Shown here piece after piece: positions 42,772-52,838 of a stretch of DNA of 64,000 nt. The translations under genes and the position numbers were made by a program. This DNA is from Phycisphaerales bacterium. GTDB taxonomy: Bacteria; Planctomycetota; Phycisphaerae; UBA1845; Fen-1342. The stretch is from NCBI GenBank assembly GCA_022839625.1, contig JALHJL010000022.1, forward strand, positions 1 through 64,000, read 5' to 3'. Under the pieces are notes generated by a model. The model was not told the origin of the DNA and ran no database searches. It saw nothing but the letters and a program-made list of their open reading frames with translations. The stretch's first letter is position 1. Each line of letters opens with the position of its first letter.

Positions 42772-45110
42772 ATGTCGCGCTGCTCATTGAGAGTCTCGAA
42801 GGCGGCGGCGCGGAGCGCGTGGTCCAGCGCCTCGCGCTCGGGCTGGCGCGCCGCGCGGTGCGGCCCTTCGTGTACTGCCTGCGCAGCGCCGGCGCGGCCG
42901 GCTGCGACTTGCAGGCGGCCGGTATCCTCGTACGCGAGGCGTGCAGCATCGGGCGTGACGTGCTGCTGACCTGGCGCCTGGGGACCTGGCTGCGCCGCGA
43001 CCGAATCGACGTTGCGCACGCCCACAGTTGCGCCGCGCTGGTTCGTGTCTTTCCTGCCGCGCAGCTTCTACGCATCCCGCTCCTGCACGTCTGGCACGGC
43101 TGGCCGAGCGAGACGCCGACCCGCTATCACCGGCTCGCGACGCGGCTGGACCCTTTCGTCGCGCGCATCGGAATCAACTCCGCGTCGCTGCGCTTGAAGC
43201 TGCCGGCGGGGCGGCCCGCCCGCTCGGCGGCGCACTTGCCGAACGGCATCGACCTGTTGCCGACGGCACCTCTGGAGGCTCGCCGCCGGCTCGAAGCGCT
43301 ATGCGGTCGCGCGTTCGATGGACCGGTCGTGCTGAACGTGGCCAACATCCGCGTTGAGAAGGACACGTGCGGACTGCTCGCGGGGTTCGCCCGGCTGCGC
43401 CAGGCGCGGCCGGACGCGCACCTGGTGTGCGTGGGTGCGGTGCGCAGCGGCGAATATTGGCGCGAAGTGCAGCGGACGCTGACACGCTTGGGGCTCAACG
43501 GCCACGCCCACTTCCCGGGCGAGTGCCGCGAGGCGTGGCAGCTCATGGCGGGAGCCGACGTGTTCTGCCTCGGCAGCCGCGCGGAGTCCATGCCCAACGT
43601 CATCCTCGAGGCGATGAGTCAGCGTGTGCCGATCGTGTCGGCCGCGGTCGGCGACGTGGGTCGAACGGGTGCTGTCGGCTCCGACGGCCCTTGGATTCTG
43701 CGTGACAACGAGACCGGGCTGCTGGTGCCGCCTGGCGATTCTGCGGCGCTCGCGCTCGCCCTCGCCCGCGTTCTCCGTGACGCGGCAGCGGCCCGCGCGC
43801 GGGCGGACCGCGCGTTCGAGGACTATCGCCGGCGCTTCACGACCGACCAGATGGTCTCCCGGTACCTGCGCGTCTACCAGGAGCTTCATGCTGGGGGCCG
43901 TGGCGGGCGCACGCGAGCGACGACACGTCGTCGCCGCACCGTCCTGATGCTCGGCCCGGGGCCGCCGCAGACAGGGGGCATGGTGACCTCCATCAACGTG
44001 CTCATGCGGAGCCCGCTGCGCGAGCGATATGCACTTCAGCGCTGCGCCACACCCGCACCCCGGGGCACGCTCGGCAGTCATGGCGGTCGGCCGGTTGGCC
44101 TCGCACGAGCCGGCCTGCGCCACGCCGCCGCGTTATTGGAGCTGGCAGCAACGTTGATCCGTTCGCGGGTCGATCTGCTGCACGTGCACACGTGCAGCTA
44201 CGTCACGTTCTACCGCAGCCTGCTGGACGTGGCGGTCGGCCGCTTGCTGGGCCGGGCTGTCGTACTGCACATCCGCGGCGGGCGATTCGAGCGGTTCTGC
44301 GAGACCGCGGGCCGCGCGCGACGCTGGGTGATCCGGCGCGGTCTGCGGGCGGCGAGCGCGGTGCTCGTCGTCTCTCCCAAGTGGCACGACATTCTCCGGC
44401 GCCATGCCGGACGCACCCCCGTCTACGTCGTACCGAACGCCGTCGAGCCACTGACGCTTGATGCCACCGCAAGCTCGAACGGGCGTCCCTGCCGCTTCCT
44501 GTACCTGGCCAACCTGACAACCGCCAAGGGCCTGGGTGACCTGATCGACGCGGCGGCCCGTCTCAGGTCCGATCCGGCGGCGCCGCCGTTTGAGTTGCTG
44601 ATCGCCGGGCCGACGCTCGATGAGCCACAGGCCGTGTGGGAGGCACGCACGAGGAACGCCGGCCTTGCGGCCGTCACGCGGTTCCTCGGCCCGGTGCGCG
44701 GGGCGGCCAAATACGCCTTGTTGCAGTCGGCGGACTGCTTCGTACACCCGAGCCACAGCGAGGCGTTCCCGAACGCCGTGCTCGAGGCCGCTGCGGCCGG
44801 GCTGCCCGTAGTTGCGACCGCGGTGGGTAGCCTGCCCGAGGCGATGGCGGCGGACGGCGAAGAAGCGCCGCTATGCCCGCTCGTGCCGCCGCGGGATGCC
44901 CCGGCACTCGCGCAGGCGATGAAGCGGATGGCGTCGGACGCAGCGCTACGCCGACAAGTGGGTGCGCGGTTGCGCCGGCACGTGACGACGCACTTCCATC
45001 CCGCGCTCGTGGCTGCTCGCGTCGCGCGGGTCTACGAATGCGTCCTGGACGGCAGGCGCCGGCCGCCGCGCGCCGCGTCCACCGCCGAACCGGAGGTCTG
45101 CCACCTGTGA
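42768..45110 (+). CDS. Fused double glycosyltransferase family 4
   Basis: At 780 residues it is about twice the usual GT4 length. The first GT-B unit (1-375) starts MNVALLIESLEGGGAERVVQ and has DVFCLGSRAESMPNVILEAM. The second (about 390-780) restarts with VLMLGPGPPQTGGMVTSINV and has DCFVHPSHSEAFPNAVLEAA. A basic linker (GGRGGRTRATTRRRR) joins them. Two successive sugar additions by one polypeptide are likely. It overlaps both neighbours by 4 bp. Confidence 0.88.
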   Translation: MNVALLIESLEGGGAERVVQRLALGLARRAVRPFVYCLRSAGAAGCDLQAAGILVREACSIGRDVLLTWRLGTWLRRDRIDVAHAHSCAALVRVFPAAQLLRIPLLHVWHGWPSETPTRYHRLATRLDPFVARIGINSASLRLKLPAGRPARSAAHLPNGIDLLPTAPLEARRRLEALCGRAFDGPVVLNVANIRVEKDTCGLLAGFARLRQARPDAHLVCVGAVRSGEYWREVQRTLTRLGLNGHAHFPGECREAWQLMAGADVFCLGSRAESMPNVILEAMSQRVPIVSAAVGDVGRTGAVGSDGPWILRDNETGLLVPPGDSAALALALARVLRDAAAARARADRAFEDYRRRFTTDQMVSRYLRVYQELHAGGRGGRTRATTRRRRTVLMLGPGPPQTGGMVTSINVLMRSPLRERYALQRCATPAPRGTLGSHGGRPVGLARAGLRHAAALLELAATLIRSRVDLLHVHTCSYVTFYRSLLDVAVGRLLGRAVVLHIRGGRFERFCETAGRARRWVIRRGLRAASAVLVVSPKWHDILRRHAGRTPVYVVPNAVEPLTLDATASSNGRPCRFLYLANLTTAKGLGDLIDAAARLRSDPAAPPFELLIAGPTLDEPQAVWEARTRNAGLAAVTRFLGPVRGAAKYALLQSADCFVHPSHSEAFPNAVLEAAAAGLPVVATAVGSLPEAMAADGEEAPLCPLVPPRDAPALAQAMKRMASDAALRRQVGARLRRHVTTHFHPALVAARVARVYECVLDGRRRPPRAASTAEPEVCHL

Positions 45111-46507
45111 CTTTGCCTGCCTGGCTCGTCCGCTGCGTCACCTACCCCGTCCATGAGCGGCTGCGGGGCCGGCGGACGCTGGCCGAGCTTGCCGCCCTGC
45201 AACGGCTGGCGACGCAATCGCCCGCTGCGGTGCGCCGCGATGCCGACGCGCGCCTGGGGGACCTGCTCCGCTTCGCCGCCGCCACCTTGCCGTACTATGC
45301 CGACCTGTTCGGCCGGTACGGACTGGACCCCGCGGCACCCGATCCGCAGGCCGAGCTACGCAGGCTGCCCATGCTGAGCAAGGCCACCGTACGCGCCAAC
45401 GCCGATCGCATGACGTGGCGCGACGTCCCCGGCAGCCTGCGGCCCCATTCCAGCGGCGGCACGACCGGGGACACGTTGCACTTCTTCATCGACCGCCGGC
45501 GCCAGGCGCAGGACCTTGCTGCCCGCCTGTTCATGCAGGGGCTCTTCGGCGTGCGGCCGGGCGACCGGCGGCTGCACTTGTGGGGCAGCCCGATTGAGGC
45601 GCGCGGTTCATGGATCGCGCGCTGGCGCGATCGGCTGCTCAACGAGCGTCTCCTCAGTGCCTTCGAGCTTTCGCCCGTACACCTCGACCGTCACCTCGCG
45701 CGCATCCTGACCTTCCGGCCGCGCCTCATTTACGGCTATCCGAGCGCGCTGGCCTTGCTGGCGGGTCACGCCCCCCGCTTCCGGCGCACCGGGCTTGGTC
45801 CGCGCAACTTCCCGTGGCTGCGGCTGATCATCTTGACGGGCGAGGAAGTTACCGACGCACAGGTCGCGCAGATCCGGCGTACGTTCGGCTGTGCCGTGGC
45901 GAGCGAGTACGGCAGCCGCGAAGTCGGTCTGATCGCCCACGATTGTCCACGGGGACAGATGCACGTCCTGTGGCCGCACGTGCTCGTGGAGATCGCCGCG
46001 GGAGAGAAGCTGGACGCGCCGGGACGTTGTGGCGACGTGCTGTGCACCACGCTGAATGCGCGGGCGCAGCCCTTCCTCCGCTATCGCGTCGGCGACGTAG
46101 GCCGTTGGCGGTCGGAACCCTGTCCCTGCGGGCTGCCGCTGCCCACCCTGCGGCTGGAGGGCGGCAAGGTCACGGGACTGATTGCACTGCCCGGCGGGCG
46201 GCTGTGCCATGGCGCGGTAACGTCGCACGTGCTGCGCGACTTGCCGGGCATCCGGGAATTCAAGACCTGGCAGCGGACGCTCACGGAGTTCGAGGTACTG
46301 CTGGCGGTCGACGACGACTTTCGTCCCGAGGCCGCCGAACGTATCCGCGAGCGCTACCGCATGCTCTTTGGCCCGCGCGTGCAGGTCGCGTGTCGCCTGG
46401 TGGAGTCCATCCCGCCCGACCCCTCCGGCAAGCGCCGTTACGTCGTGTCCGACGTTGCGCCGCGTTGCACGAGCTACGAGGTGACTTGCTCGACGACCGG
46501 CTGGTAG
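45107..46507 (+). CDS. CapK/phenylacetate-CoA ligase-like adenylating enzyme
   Basis: This 466-residue member of the ANL superfamily is close to PaaK/CapK. The P-loop-like SSGGTTGDTLHFF lies near residue 117, with SEYGSREVGLIAHDC at the ATP-binding region, and PFLRYRVGDVGRW and SIPPDPSGKRRYV near the C-terminus. CapK-like proteins occur in many polysaccharide clusters and may activate an acyl group. The start is a GTG overlapping the previous stop. Its end overlaps the convergent gene by 34 bp. Confidence 0.83.
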   Translation: MTLPAWLVRCVTYPVHERLRGRRTLAELAALQRLATQSPAAVRRDADARLGDLLRFAAATLPYYADLFGRYGLDPAAPDPQAELRRLPMLSKATVRANADRMTWRDVPGSLRPHSSGGTTGDTLHFFIDRRRQAQDLAARLFMQGLFGVRPGDRRLHLWGSPIEARGSWIARWRDRLLNERLLSAFELSPVHLDRHLARILTFRPRLIYGYPSALALLAGHAPRFRRTGLGPRNFPWLRLIILTGEEVTDAQVAQIRRTFGCAVASEYGSREVGLIAHDCPRGQMHVLWPHVLVEIAAGEKLDAPGRCGDVLCTTLNARAQPFLRYRVGDVGRWRSEPCPCGLPLPTLRLEGGKVTGLIALPGGRLCHGAVTSHVLRDLPGIREFKTWQRTLTEFEVLLAVDDDFRPEAAERIRERYRMLFGPRVQVACRLVESIPPDPSGKRRYVVSDVAPRCTSYEVTCSTTGW

Positions 46508-47739
46508 CGCTCGCCGCTCTTGCCCGAGTACCTCCGAGTGTCGAACGGCGGCGGAGAATCGCCGGCCGGACGCCCGGCGGCTGGTGCCGCCACGGGCAAG
46601 GTCTGCACGAGGTCGGACAGGTGTTCCACGCGGGCCTGCCAGCTCTCGCCCCGCACAAGGTCCTGGCGGGCCTGCTGGGGCTCGGTGGCAGCCAGCTCGA
46701 GGGCGCGGCGGCACGCCGCGAGAAACTCGTCCAGAGTCGTAGCGGTCTGCACGGCCCGCGCGTAGGACTTCACCGCCTCCAACGGAGCTGAAACGACCGG
46801 CAAGCCGGCGGCCAGGTACTCCCGCAGCTTGATCGGATTGACCGCCCGCGTCAGCCGGTTCATGCGGAACGGAATCAGACCTACGTCGAATCCGCGGCAG
46901 TAGGCCGGCAGTTGCTCATAGGGGCGGCCCCCCAGCACGTACACGTTGCGCGAGCCCGCGAGCGCGCTGGTCTCGCAGCGCACGTCCCCCAGCAGGACGA
47001 ACGACCAGTCCGGCCGCGCGCCCGCCGCCTGGGCGAGCAGCGGCAAGTCCACGTAGTCCGCGGTGACGCCCATGTATCCGAAGATCGGCCGCGGAATCGA
47101 TTGCAGGTCGCGCGGGACGGCGGCCGGCGGCAACTGGGTCGCCCGCGCGAAGTGCTCGAAGTCCACTCCGTGCGGCACGAGGTGCACACAGCGGTGGTGG
47201 CCGCGGTGGCGGTCGTACAAGTGCGTCGAGGTCGCGATGATGATGTCGCTGGCCGTCGCCGTCCGGTGCTCGAGCCGCTCGATGACCTCGGCGTTGTAAC
47301 CGGAAAACGCCGCGAACTCATCGACGCAGTAGTACACGACCCGCTCGGCCGGAAGTCGGCCGATCAACTCCGGCAGGTCGGGGGCGAAGAGCCACAATTG
47401 CAGCGGCGCTTCCGGCAGGCGGGCCAGTACTCGCCGAACTCGCCGGCACACCGTCCGGCTGTTGATCCGGCGCGCCAGCCCCGACTCGGGCACGGGCAGC
47501 AGCAACGGCGAAAGCACGTCGATCTCCGGGGCGGCGGCCCGGGTTTCGGCCCAGGCCTGTCGCAGCCGCCGGAACACCAGGCCGACGTCGTCGCGCGTGA
47601 GCCGCGGGCGGCGCGAGGCGTGGTAGTTGACCCATAGGACGCGGTTGTGACGCGCCAGCGTGCGCATGACGTGGTGCTTGCTCGTCGGGTGATCGCGCCA
47701 GTTGCTGGCCAGGCAGACGATGTTTCGTCCACTAATCAC
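46474..47739 (-). CDS. Glycosyltransferase family 4-like
   Basis: The 421-residue protein has an N-terminal domain with ISGRNIVCLASNWRDHPTSK, and a donor-binding half with PIFGYMGVTADYVDLPLLAQ, VLGGRPYEQLPAYCRGFDVG and KLREYLAAGLPVVSAPLEAV, typical of the GT4 group in exosortase-type loci. The last 35 residues are low-complexity and overlap the CapK-like gene on the other strand. It is the last gene of the minus-strand export operon and overlaps the preceding one by 8 bp. Confidence 0.83.
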   Translation of the reverse strand: MISGRNIVCLASNWRDHPTSKHHVMRTLARHNRVLWVNYHASRRPRLTRDDVGLVFRRLRQAWAETRAAAPEIDVLSPLLLPVPESGLARRINSRTVCRRVRRVLARLPEAPLQLWLFAPDLPELIGRLPAERVVYYCVDEFAAFSGYNAEVIERLEHRTATASDIIIATSTHLYDRHRGHHRCVHLVPHGVDFEHFARATQLPPAAVPRDLQSIPRPIFGYMGVTADYVDLPLLAQAAGARPDWSFVLLGDVRCETSALAGSRNVYVLGGRPYEQLPAYCRGFDVGLIPFRMNRLTRAVNPIKLREYLAAGLPVVSAPLEAVKSYARAVQTATTLDEFLAACRRALELAATEPQQARQDLVRGESWQARVEHLSDLVQTLPVAAPAAGRPAGDSPPPFDTRRYSGKSGERYQPVVEQVTS

Positions 47740-49045
47740 GCCTACTCCCTACTGACAAGGCTCTGCCCTGATTCGCCAGCTCCGCCCAGGCCGCGCCGAG
47801 CGGCTGGTGCCGGGTCCAGGACGCCTCGTGTGACAGGACCTGCGACGGTGCAACCCTGACGCCGCCCAGCCAGGACTCGATCCGCTGCCACTGCGCGTCG
47901 GCGTCGTACCTCGCTTCCGCGATCGCGCGGGCCCGCGCCGCCAACGCGCGCGCCGGCGCGTCATCGCGCAGCAAGCGCACCACGGCGGCTGCGAACTCCT
48001 CCGCCGCTCCAGCGACGAGGAACGGCGGCGGATCGTCGTAATCGAGCCCCGCGGCCGCCTGGGGCGTCACCACAGCGGGCCGCGCCGCCGCGAGCGCCTC
48101 GATGAGCTTGGTTTGCACTCCGACTTGCTCGCGGACCGGGCACACGAAGACGCGCATGCGTGCCAGATACGGGCGCACGTCATCGACCCGGCCGGTTACG
48201 GCCACGCCGGGCCGGCGCCCCCAGCGTCGCACGCCACGGGCCGGCTGGCGGCCAACGATCAGCCACCGGGCTTCTGGAATCGCTTCGCGGACGCGCGGCC
48301 ATATGCTCCGGCCAAACCACTCCACCGCGCGCACGTTCGGTGGATAGGACATCGAGCCCACGAAACCGACTACCGGCCGGTGCGGCAGCGCAGGCGCGCC
48401 GCCGTCGGTCCGGGCCACGTCGTAGCGTGCCACGTCGACCCCGGTGCGCACGACGGCCGTGCGGTCGCGTAGCGACGCGGGCAACTTCTCGCGCTCGCGC
48501 TCGTTCACCAGCAGCGTCGTGTCGTGCGCCTGCACCCACGCCGGCTCCGCCTGCGCGAGCCGCCGGCCTTCGAGCGCGTAGAGCCAGCGCAGCGGCACCG
48601 CACTACACGCGGCCTGTGCGCGCCAGCGGGCACTCTCCACGTCGTTCATGTCCAGCACGCGGCGCTGCGCCCGGACCAAAGCGGCATAGGGGGCCATCGC
48701 CGGCGAGAAGGTCAGCACGGCCTCGAAGCCGACCGCCTCGTCCCACCGGCGTGCGATCGCGGCCAGACGCTCATCCCCGAAGTAGCCTTCCATGAGGCTT
48801 CGTCCGGCGACCCAGCTCAGGCCGCCGCGTGCCAGCGAGGCCAGGTGCGGCCGCACTACGACGGCCACGTCGCGACAGCGCTCGCGGACGTGGGCCAGCT
48901 GCGCCGCGGGCGGGCAAGCGCGATCGACGCACGCGAGCCACAGGTCGTGCCGTTGGGCCAGGTACTCGACCTCCCCCCACGAGCGCAGGCAATCGCCCCG
49001 GATCGGCGGGTACGGAAACCGGGGCGCCAGCATGAGAATCTTCAT
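47732..49045 (-). CDS. TIGR03087-type glycosyltransferase (XrtA-associated)
   Basis: This 437-residue GT-B enzyme begins MKILMLAPRFPYPPIRGDCL, with VLDMNDVESARWR and VGFVGSMSYPPNVRAVEWFG near residue 226 and VCPVREQVGVQTKLIEALAA as the donor site. This is the pattern of TIGR03087, sugar transferases coupled to PEP-CTERM/EpsH systems. It overlaps the next gene on its strand by 8 bp and lies 10 bp from the FemAB-like gene. Confidence 0.87.
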   Translation of the reverse strand: MKILMLAPRFPYPPIRGDCLRSWGEVEYLAQRHDLWLACVDRACPPAAQLAHVRERCRDVAVVVRPHLASLARGGLSWVAGRSLMEGYFGDERLAAIARRWDEAVGFEAVLTFSPAMAPYAALVRAQRRVLDMNDVESARWRAQAACSAVPLRWLYALEGRRLAQAEPAWVQAHDTTLLVNEREREKLPASLRDRTAVVRTGVDVARYDVARTDGGAPALPHRPVVGFVGSMSYPPNVRAVEWFGRSIWPRVREAIPEARWLIVGRQPARGVRRWGRRPGVAVTGRVDDVRPYLARMRVFVCPVREQVGVQTKLIEALAAARPAVVTPQAAAGLDYDDPPPFLVAGAAEEFAAAVVRLLRDDAPARALAARARAIAEARYDADAQWQRIESWLGGVRVAPSQVLSHEASWTRHQPLGAAWAELANQGRALSVGSRRD

Positions 49046-49055
49046 TCTGCGCTCG

Positions 49056-50168
49056 CTATCCGGGTATCGAGCGGGCCACCCACGCGCCCAGCGGCCGGGT
49101 CAGGACCAACGGGAGCCGGCGCCACACGCGGCGCGCGAGGGCGAACCGTGGGTTGGTCGGCCGCAAGTTCGGCGCGTGTTGCCCCGGCGGAACATAGCGC
49201 TGGTAGCCCAGCGGCTGCGGCTCGAACCCCTGGTTCTTCTTGAAACCCACGGCGCCCGCGTTGTCCGCGCGGCTGCGGCCGTAGTCGAAGTAGCGCAGAC
49301 CGCCGCGGACCGCGCGTTCCATCACGGACAGATACAGCAGGTTGGCGGCGCCGTCGCACCGCACCCGTTCGTCGGCGCCCAGGATGTACGGCATGATGGT
49401 GTCGCGGAAGACGAAGCTGATCGTCCCGGCCACTGGCCGCCGCCCCGCCCACGCCACGGACACCCACGCCCGGTCACCCAGGCGCGCGAGTAACTCGGCG
49501 AAGAACCGGTATGGGTAGTTGAGGGACGCGAGCCGCCGCATGCTGCGGCAGTACAGCTCCCAGACGAGCTTCGCCTGTCCCGCGTCGTGCCGAATATCGA
49601 CGCCGTCGCGGTCGCGTGCGTGGCGCGCCGCCGCCCGGGCCCGCTTGGGGAGGAAGGCCGGCACCGCGTCCGGCTCCTTTGGCAGGGACCGCACGAAACT
49701 CAGATAGCCGGACGTTGTTTCGAAGGTCGCAATCCGGGCGGTCGCGGAACGCAGTTCCAGCACTCTCGCACTGCGCTCCTCGGCCAGCGACGCAGCCCCT
49801 GCCGCGAGTGCATCCGCGACTTCGTCGTCGTCCGCGAGCAAGCCGCCGTACGTTCCGTACGGGACGCTGATGTGCAGGCGCCCGCCGATGCGGCTGTTGA
49901 CCTCCAGCAACGGCAGCACCCCCGCCGTGCGGCCGCCGCGCGTGGCAATCAGGTGCAGCGGCCGATGGCCGAACACGCGCGTGACTGCGTCGCACCAGTC
50001 GGGATGGTGGAACAGGCTGGCGCCGGGGGCGCGCTCCACGTACTCCGCCCACTGCGGCACGGCGCTCGATACGCCGGCGACGTGGATCGCTGCCGGCGAA
50101 CCGCGGCGCGCCGGAGCAGCGGAGGCGCGGCGCGCGGCGCTATCGGCCGTAGTCAGCAGGGTCGTCAT
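49056..50168 (-). CDS. FemAB-like protein (XrtA-associated type)
   Basis: The 370-residue protein has the double-GNAT FemAB fold: ASLFHHPDWCDAVTRVFGHR near residue 50, FLPKRARAAARHARD in the middle, AGTISFVFRDTIMPYILGAD and YFDYGRSRADNAGAVGFKKN in the second half. These correspond to the TIGR03019 family in PEP-CTERM/EPS clusters. It may transfer an amino acid or acyl group to the polymer. It overlaps the kinase gene by 29 bp. Confidence 0.86.
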   Translation of the reverse strand: MTTLLTTADSAARRASAAPARRGSPAAIHVAGVSSAVPQWAEYVERAPGASLFHHPDWCDAVTRVFGHRPLHLIATRGGRTAGVLPLLEVNSRIGGRLHISVPYGTYGGLLADDDEVADALAAGAASLAEERSARVLELRSATARIATFETTSGYLSFVRSLPKEPDAVPAFLPKRARAAARHARDRDGVDIRHDAGQAKLVWELYCRSMRRLASLNYPYRFFAELLARLGDRAWVSVAWAGRRPVAGTISFVFRDTIMPYILGADERVRCDGAANLLYLSVMERAVRGGLRYFDYGRSRADNAGAVGFKKNQGFEPQPLGYQRYVPPGQHAPNLRPTNPRFALARRVWRRLPLVLTRPLGAWVARSIPG

Positions 50169-51021
50169 AGTCGTAGCCGCCCAGTTCGCGCCGCGCGAAG
50201 CGCGACAGAATCACTCCCAGCACCTTGACGTGGTTGGCCTGCAACGTGTGGACGGCCTGCCGTACGCGCGGCTCCGGCGTCCCATGCATTCGAATCACCA
50301 GGATCGCCCCGTCGCATTGCGGCGCCAGCAGAGACACGTCGGACACGGTCAGGATCGGCGGCGCGTCCAGGAACGTGTAGTCGAAGCCGCTGCGAAACTC
50401 GGCCAGCATCGCCGCCGTGCTCCCGCTCCCCAGCAACTCGCCGCAGGCGTTGCCGGGCACCTTGCCCGCGGGCAAGACCTTCAGGTTCGGCAGGGGGCTG
50501 GCCTGTATGGCCGCGGCGGCGGGCACCTCCCGCCGCAGCACGTCCGCCAGCCCCGGGCCGGCCGAAATGCCCAACATGCGGGCCAGCGACGCACGGCGCA
50601 GGTCGGCGTCCACCAAAAGGATGCGGTGTTCGCCGTCCTCCGCCATGACCAGCGCCAGATTCGCCGCCGAGACGCTCTTGCCCTCTCCGGGCGACGCGCT
50701 GGTGATGACGATCGTTTGGGCCGCGCGCGTGGGATTCATGGACAACAGGCGGGCGCGCAACGCCCGGTATTGCTCGGTCACCGCGTTGAGCCGGTCGTGG
50801 TACGCGACGAGCGCACGGTCCACCAGTTCCGCGCGCCACGCGACCGTCGTGTCGTCCATCGCGGTCCGCGCGCAGCCGACCGGCTCGTCGTCCGGCACGA
50901 AGGCCGACGCCGGGCCGCTGTGCAACTGGGGTGCGTCCGCGGCCGTCCCCGCCCCGGCTGCGTTCGCCGCCGGCGCGCGGCCCGGGCCGCCGGTGCCGAT
51001 CTTCTGCATGACCTTGGTCAT
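50140..51021 (-). CDS. Bacterial tyrosine autokinase (CpsD/CapB family)
   Basis: This 293-residue BY-kinase has Walker A SASPGEGKS (108-116), Walker A' ILLVDADLRR (134-143) and Walker B DYTFLDAPP (214-222). The C-terminus ends YDYDDPADYGR, the tyrosine cluster used for autophosphorylation. It works with the Wzz-like protein encoded just upstream to set polymer length and export. The start at 51021 is 20 bp after the Wzz-like stop. The first 60 residues are low-complexity. Confidence 0.88.
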   Translation of the reverse strand: MTKVMQKIGTGGPGRAPAANAAGAGTAADAPQLHSGPASAFVPDDEPVGCARTAMDDTTVAWRAELVDRALVAYHDRLNAVTEQYRALRARLLSMNPTRAAQTIVITSASPGEGKSVSAANLALVMAEDGEHRILLVDADLRRASLARMLGISAGPGLADVLRREVPAAAAIQASPLPNLKVLPAGKVPGNACGELLGSGSTAAMLAEFRSGFDYTFLDAPPILTVSDVSLLAPQCDGAILVIRMHGTPEPRVRQAVHTLQANHVKVLGVILSRFARRELGGYDYDDPADYGR

Positions 51022-51040
51022 CGAGCCCACGCTGTACGCC

Positions 51041-52798
51041 TCATGTCGGCCGGCCGCTGGGCGGCAGGAGCGCCGCCACGCCAACGGCACTGAATGCCCG
51101 CTCCATCTGCTGCATCGCGCGCTGGTGCAGGTCCGGTCGCGCCAGGTTTGCGTACGCCAGACCGGCGGTCGCGGCCAGCACGCTCAGCAGCACGACCAGG
51201 ACCGGCGTCCACACCAGGCGCGCCCGCGCAACGCGCCAACGTTCGCGCGGCGTCGGGATGACCCCGATGCACGCCAGCACGGGAACCCCCAGCGTGCGCG
51301 TCACCTGGCCCAGGTAGCGGAACGAGCGGTCAAACAGCTCCGCCAATCCAATCGCCAGGGCCCCCGCGGCGAGTCCGAGCCCGCAGCACACCAGGAACAC
51401 GGACGTGACCCGCGGCCGCGCGGGCAAGGACGCATCTTTCGGTTCCTCGATCAGGCTGAATTGCGTGCCGCGCTCCCCGCTTTCCGCCGTGAGCACGCGC
51501 TCCAGGCTCGCCAGGTGCGACTGCCAGAGTCCGATCTCGCGGGTCCGGTCGGCACGCTTCTCCCGCACGCGCCGCAATTCGTCCCCGCTGCTGACGAGCT
51601 CATCGTAGAGGCCGCTCAGTTGTGCGCCCCGCGTTTCCGCCGCTTCACTCTGTGCGGCCGCCGCCTCAAGTTGGCGGCGCAGCGCGTCCAGCTCCATCTC
51701 GATGCGCATCTTCTGGGCCTGCCACTCCCGGTCGGCCGCACTGGCCGCCCCGGCCCACCGCGCGGGCTGTGACGTCGGAGCGTCGGTGGCGGCCTCTTCG
51801 GCCAACGTGCGGCGGAGATCCTCCAGACTTTCCAGCTTGCTGAGCAGCCGCTTGACGTCGGGATGTTCCATGGTCATGCGGCGATTCGCGACCAGCTCAA
51901 CCAGTTGCGCCTTGACGTTCGCAATGCCGCTTTCAAGGGCTGCGTCCGCCGGATGCGTCGGCGTTCCCGGCGCGGCATCTTCGCCGCCGGAGCGGTGCGC
52001 GTAGAAGGCCGGCGCGGAAATCAGGAACTCCTCCCGGGCCGCGATCTGGGCCTCGAGCTCGGTCTTGCGCTGTTGGGCGGACGCCCGCTCGGACCGGACC
52101 GCCTCCAGGCGGTTGCCGACCGCGACAATGTCGGTCGGGTCCAGGCCGGGAAACGCGGTGAAGTCGCGCCGCCAGTTCTGCTCGAGCGCGCCGGCCTCGC
52201 GTTGCAGCCGGGCCAGCTCGGACACGAAGAAGTCTCGCGTGCTGTTGAGGATCTGCCGGATGCGCTCGCGCGTGTCGGCGATGTAGTTTTCGCGCAGCGC
52301 CACCACGAACCGGCGCGCCACGCCCGGGTCGTTCGCGGTGCAGTGCAACTGAATCGTGTCCAGGCTCACGGAACTCTGGAGCAGGTTGACCGAGGCGCGC
52401 AGCCCATAGCGCGACAGCGCCTCGTCCAGGGCCGCACTCTCGCGTTCGTTCAGCGCGCCCTCGCCCGTCAGCGCGTTCGCCGGAAGCAGGTCGAGCCGGG
52501 CGGCGGCCTTGGCCAGCGCGCGCGACCCGACCATGTCCAGCGCCAGCGTGGTCTTCAGATGACTGAATCCGTACGGGGAGTTGCTCTGGATCAGGTTCTG
52601 GAGCACGACGTCGTCGCGGCGTTCAAAGAGCGTCGCGGCGGTGTACTCGCGCGGCAGGTATTGGCTGCCCCAGAACGCCGTCGCCCCCACCAGGCTCAGC
52701 GCAATGAGGGCCAGCCGCCAACGGTAGTGCGCGATCCGCAGGCACGCGCTCAGCGTGTTGCGAAGGTCTTCGAACGCATGTGCCGGGGGGTTGCCCAT
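51041..52798 (-). CDS. Wzz/GumC-like chain-length determinant
   Basis: The 585-residue protein has a first membrane segment at about residues 27-47 (LALIALSLVGATAFWGSQYL), a long coiled-coil periplasmic region to about 465, and membrane segments near 480-502 and 528-550. It lacks a kinase domain, which is supplied by the next gene. The start at 52798 follows GAGGA. It should form a periplasmic multimer that links synthesis to the Wza-like exporter. Confidence 0.87.
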   Translation of the reverse strand: MGNPPAHAFEDLRNTLSACLRIAHYRWRLALIALSLVGATAFWGSQYLPREYTAATLFERRDDVVLQNLIQSNSPYGFSHLKTTLALDMVGSRALAKAAARLDLLPANALTGEGALNERESAALDEALSRYGLRASVNLLQSSVSLDTIQLHCTANDPGVARRFVVALRENYIADTRERIRQILNSTRDFFVSELARLQREAGALEQNWRRDFTAFPGLDPTDIVAVGNRLEAVRSERASAQQRKTELEAQIAAREEFLISAPAFYAHRSGGEDAAPGTPTHPADAALESGIANVKAQLVELVANRRMTMEHPDVKRLLSKLESLEDLRRTLAEEAATDAPTSQPARWAGAASAADREWQAQKMRIEMELDALRRQLEAAAAQSEAAETRGAQLSGLYDELVSSGDELRRVREKRADRTREIGLWQSHLASLERVLTAESGERGTQFSLIEEPKDASLPARPRVTSVFLVCCGLGLAAGALAIGLAELFDRSFRYLGQVTRTLGVPVLACIGVIPTPRERWRVARARLVWTPVLVVLLSVLAATAGLAYANLARPDLHQRAMQQMERAFSAVGVAALLPPSGRPT

Positions 52799-52838
52799 TG
52801 TCCTCGCCCAAAGCGCAAAGCGGAGCTTTGCACGCTCC

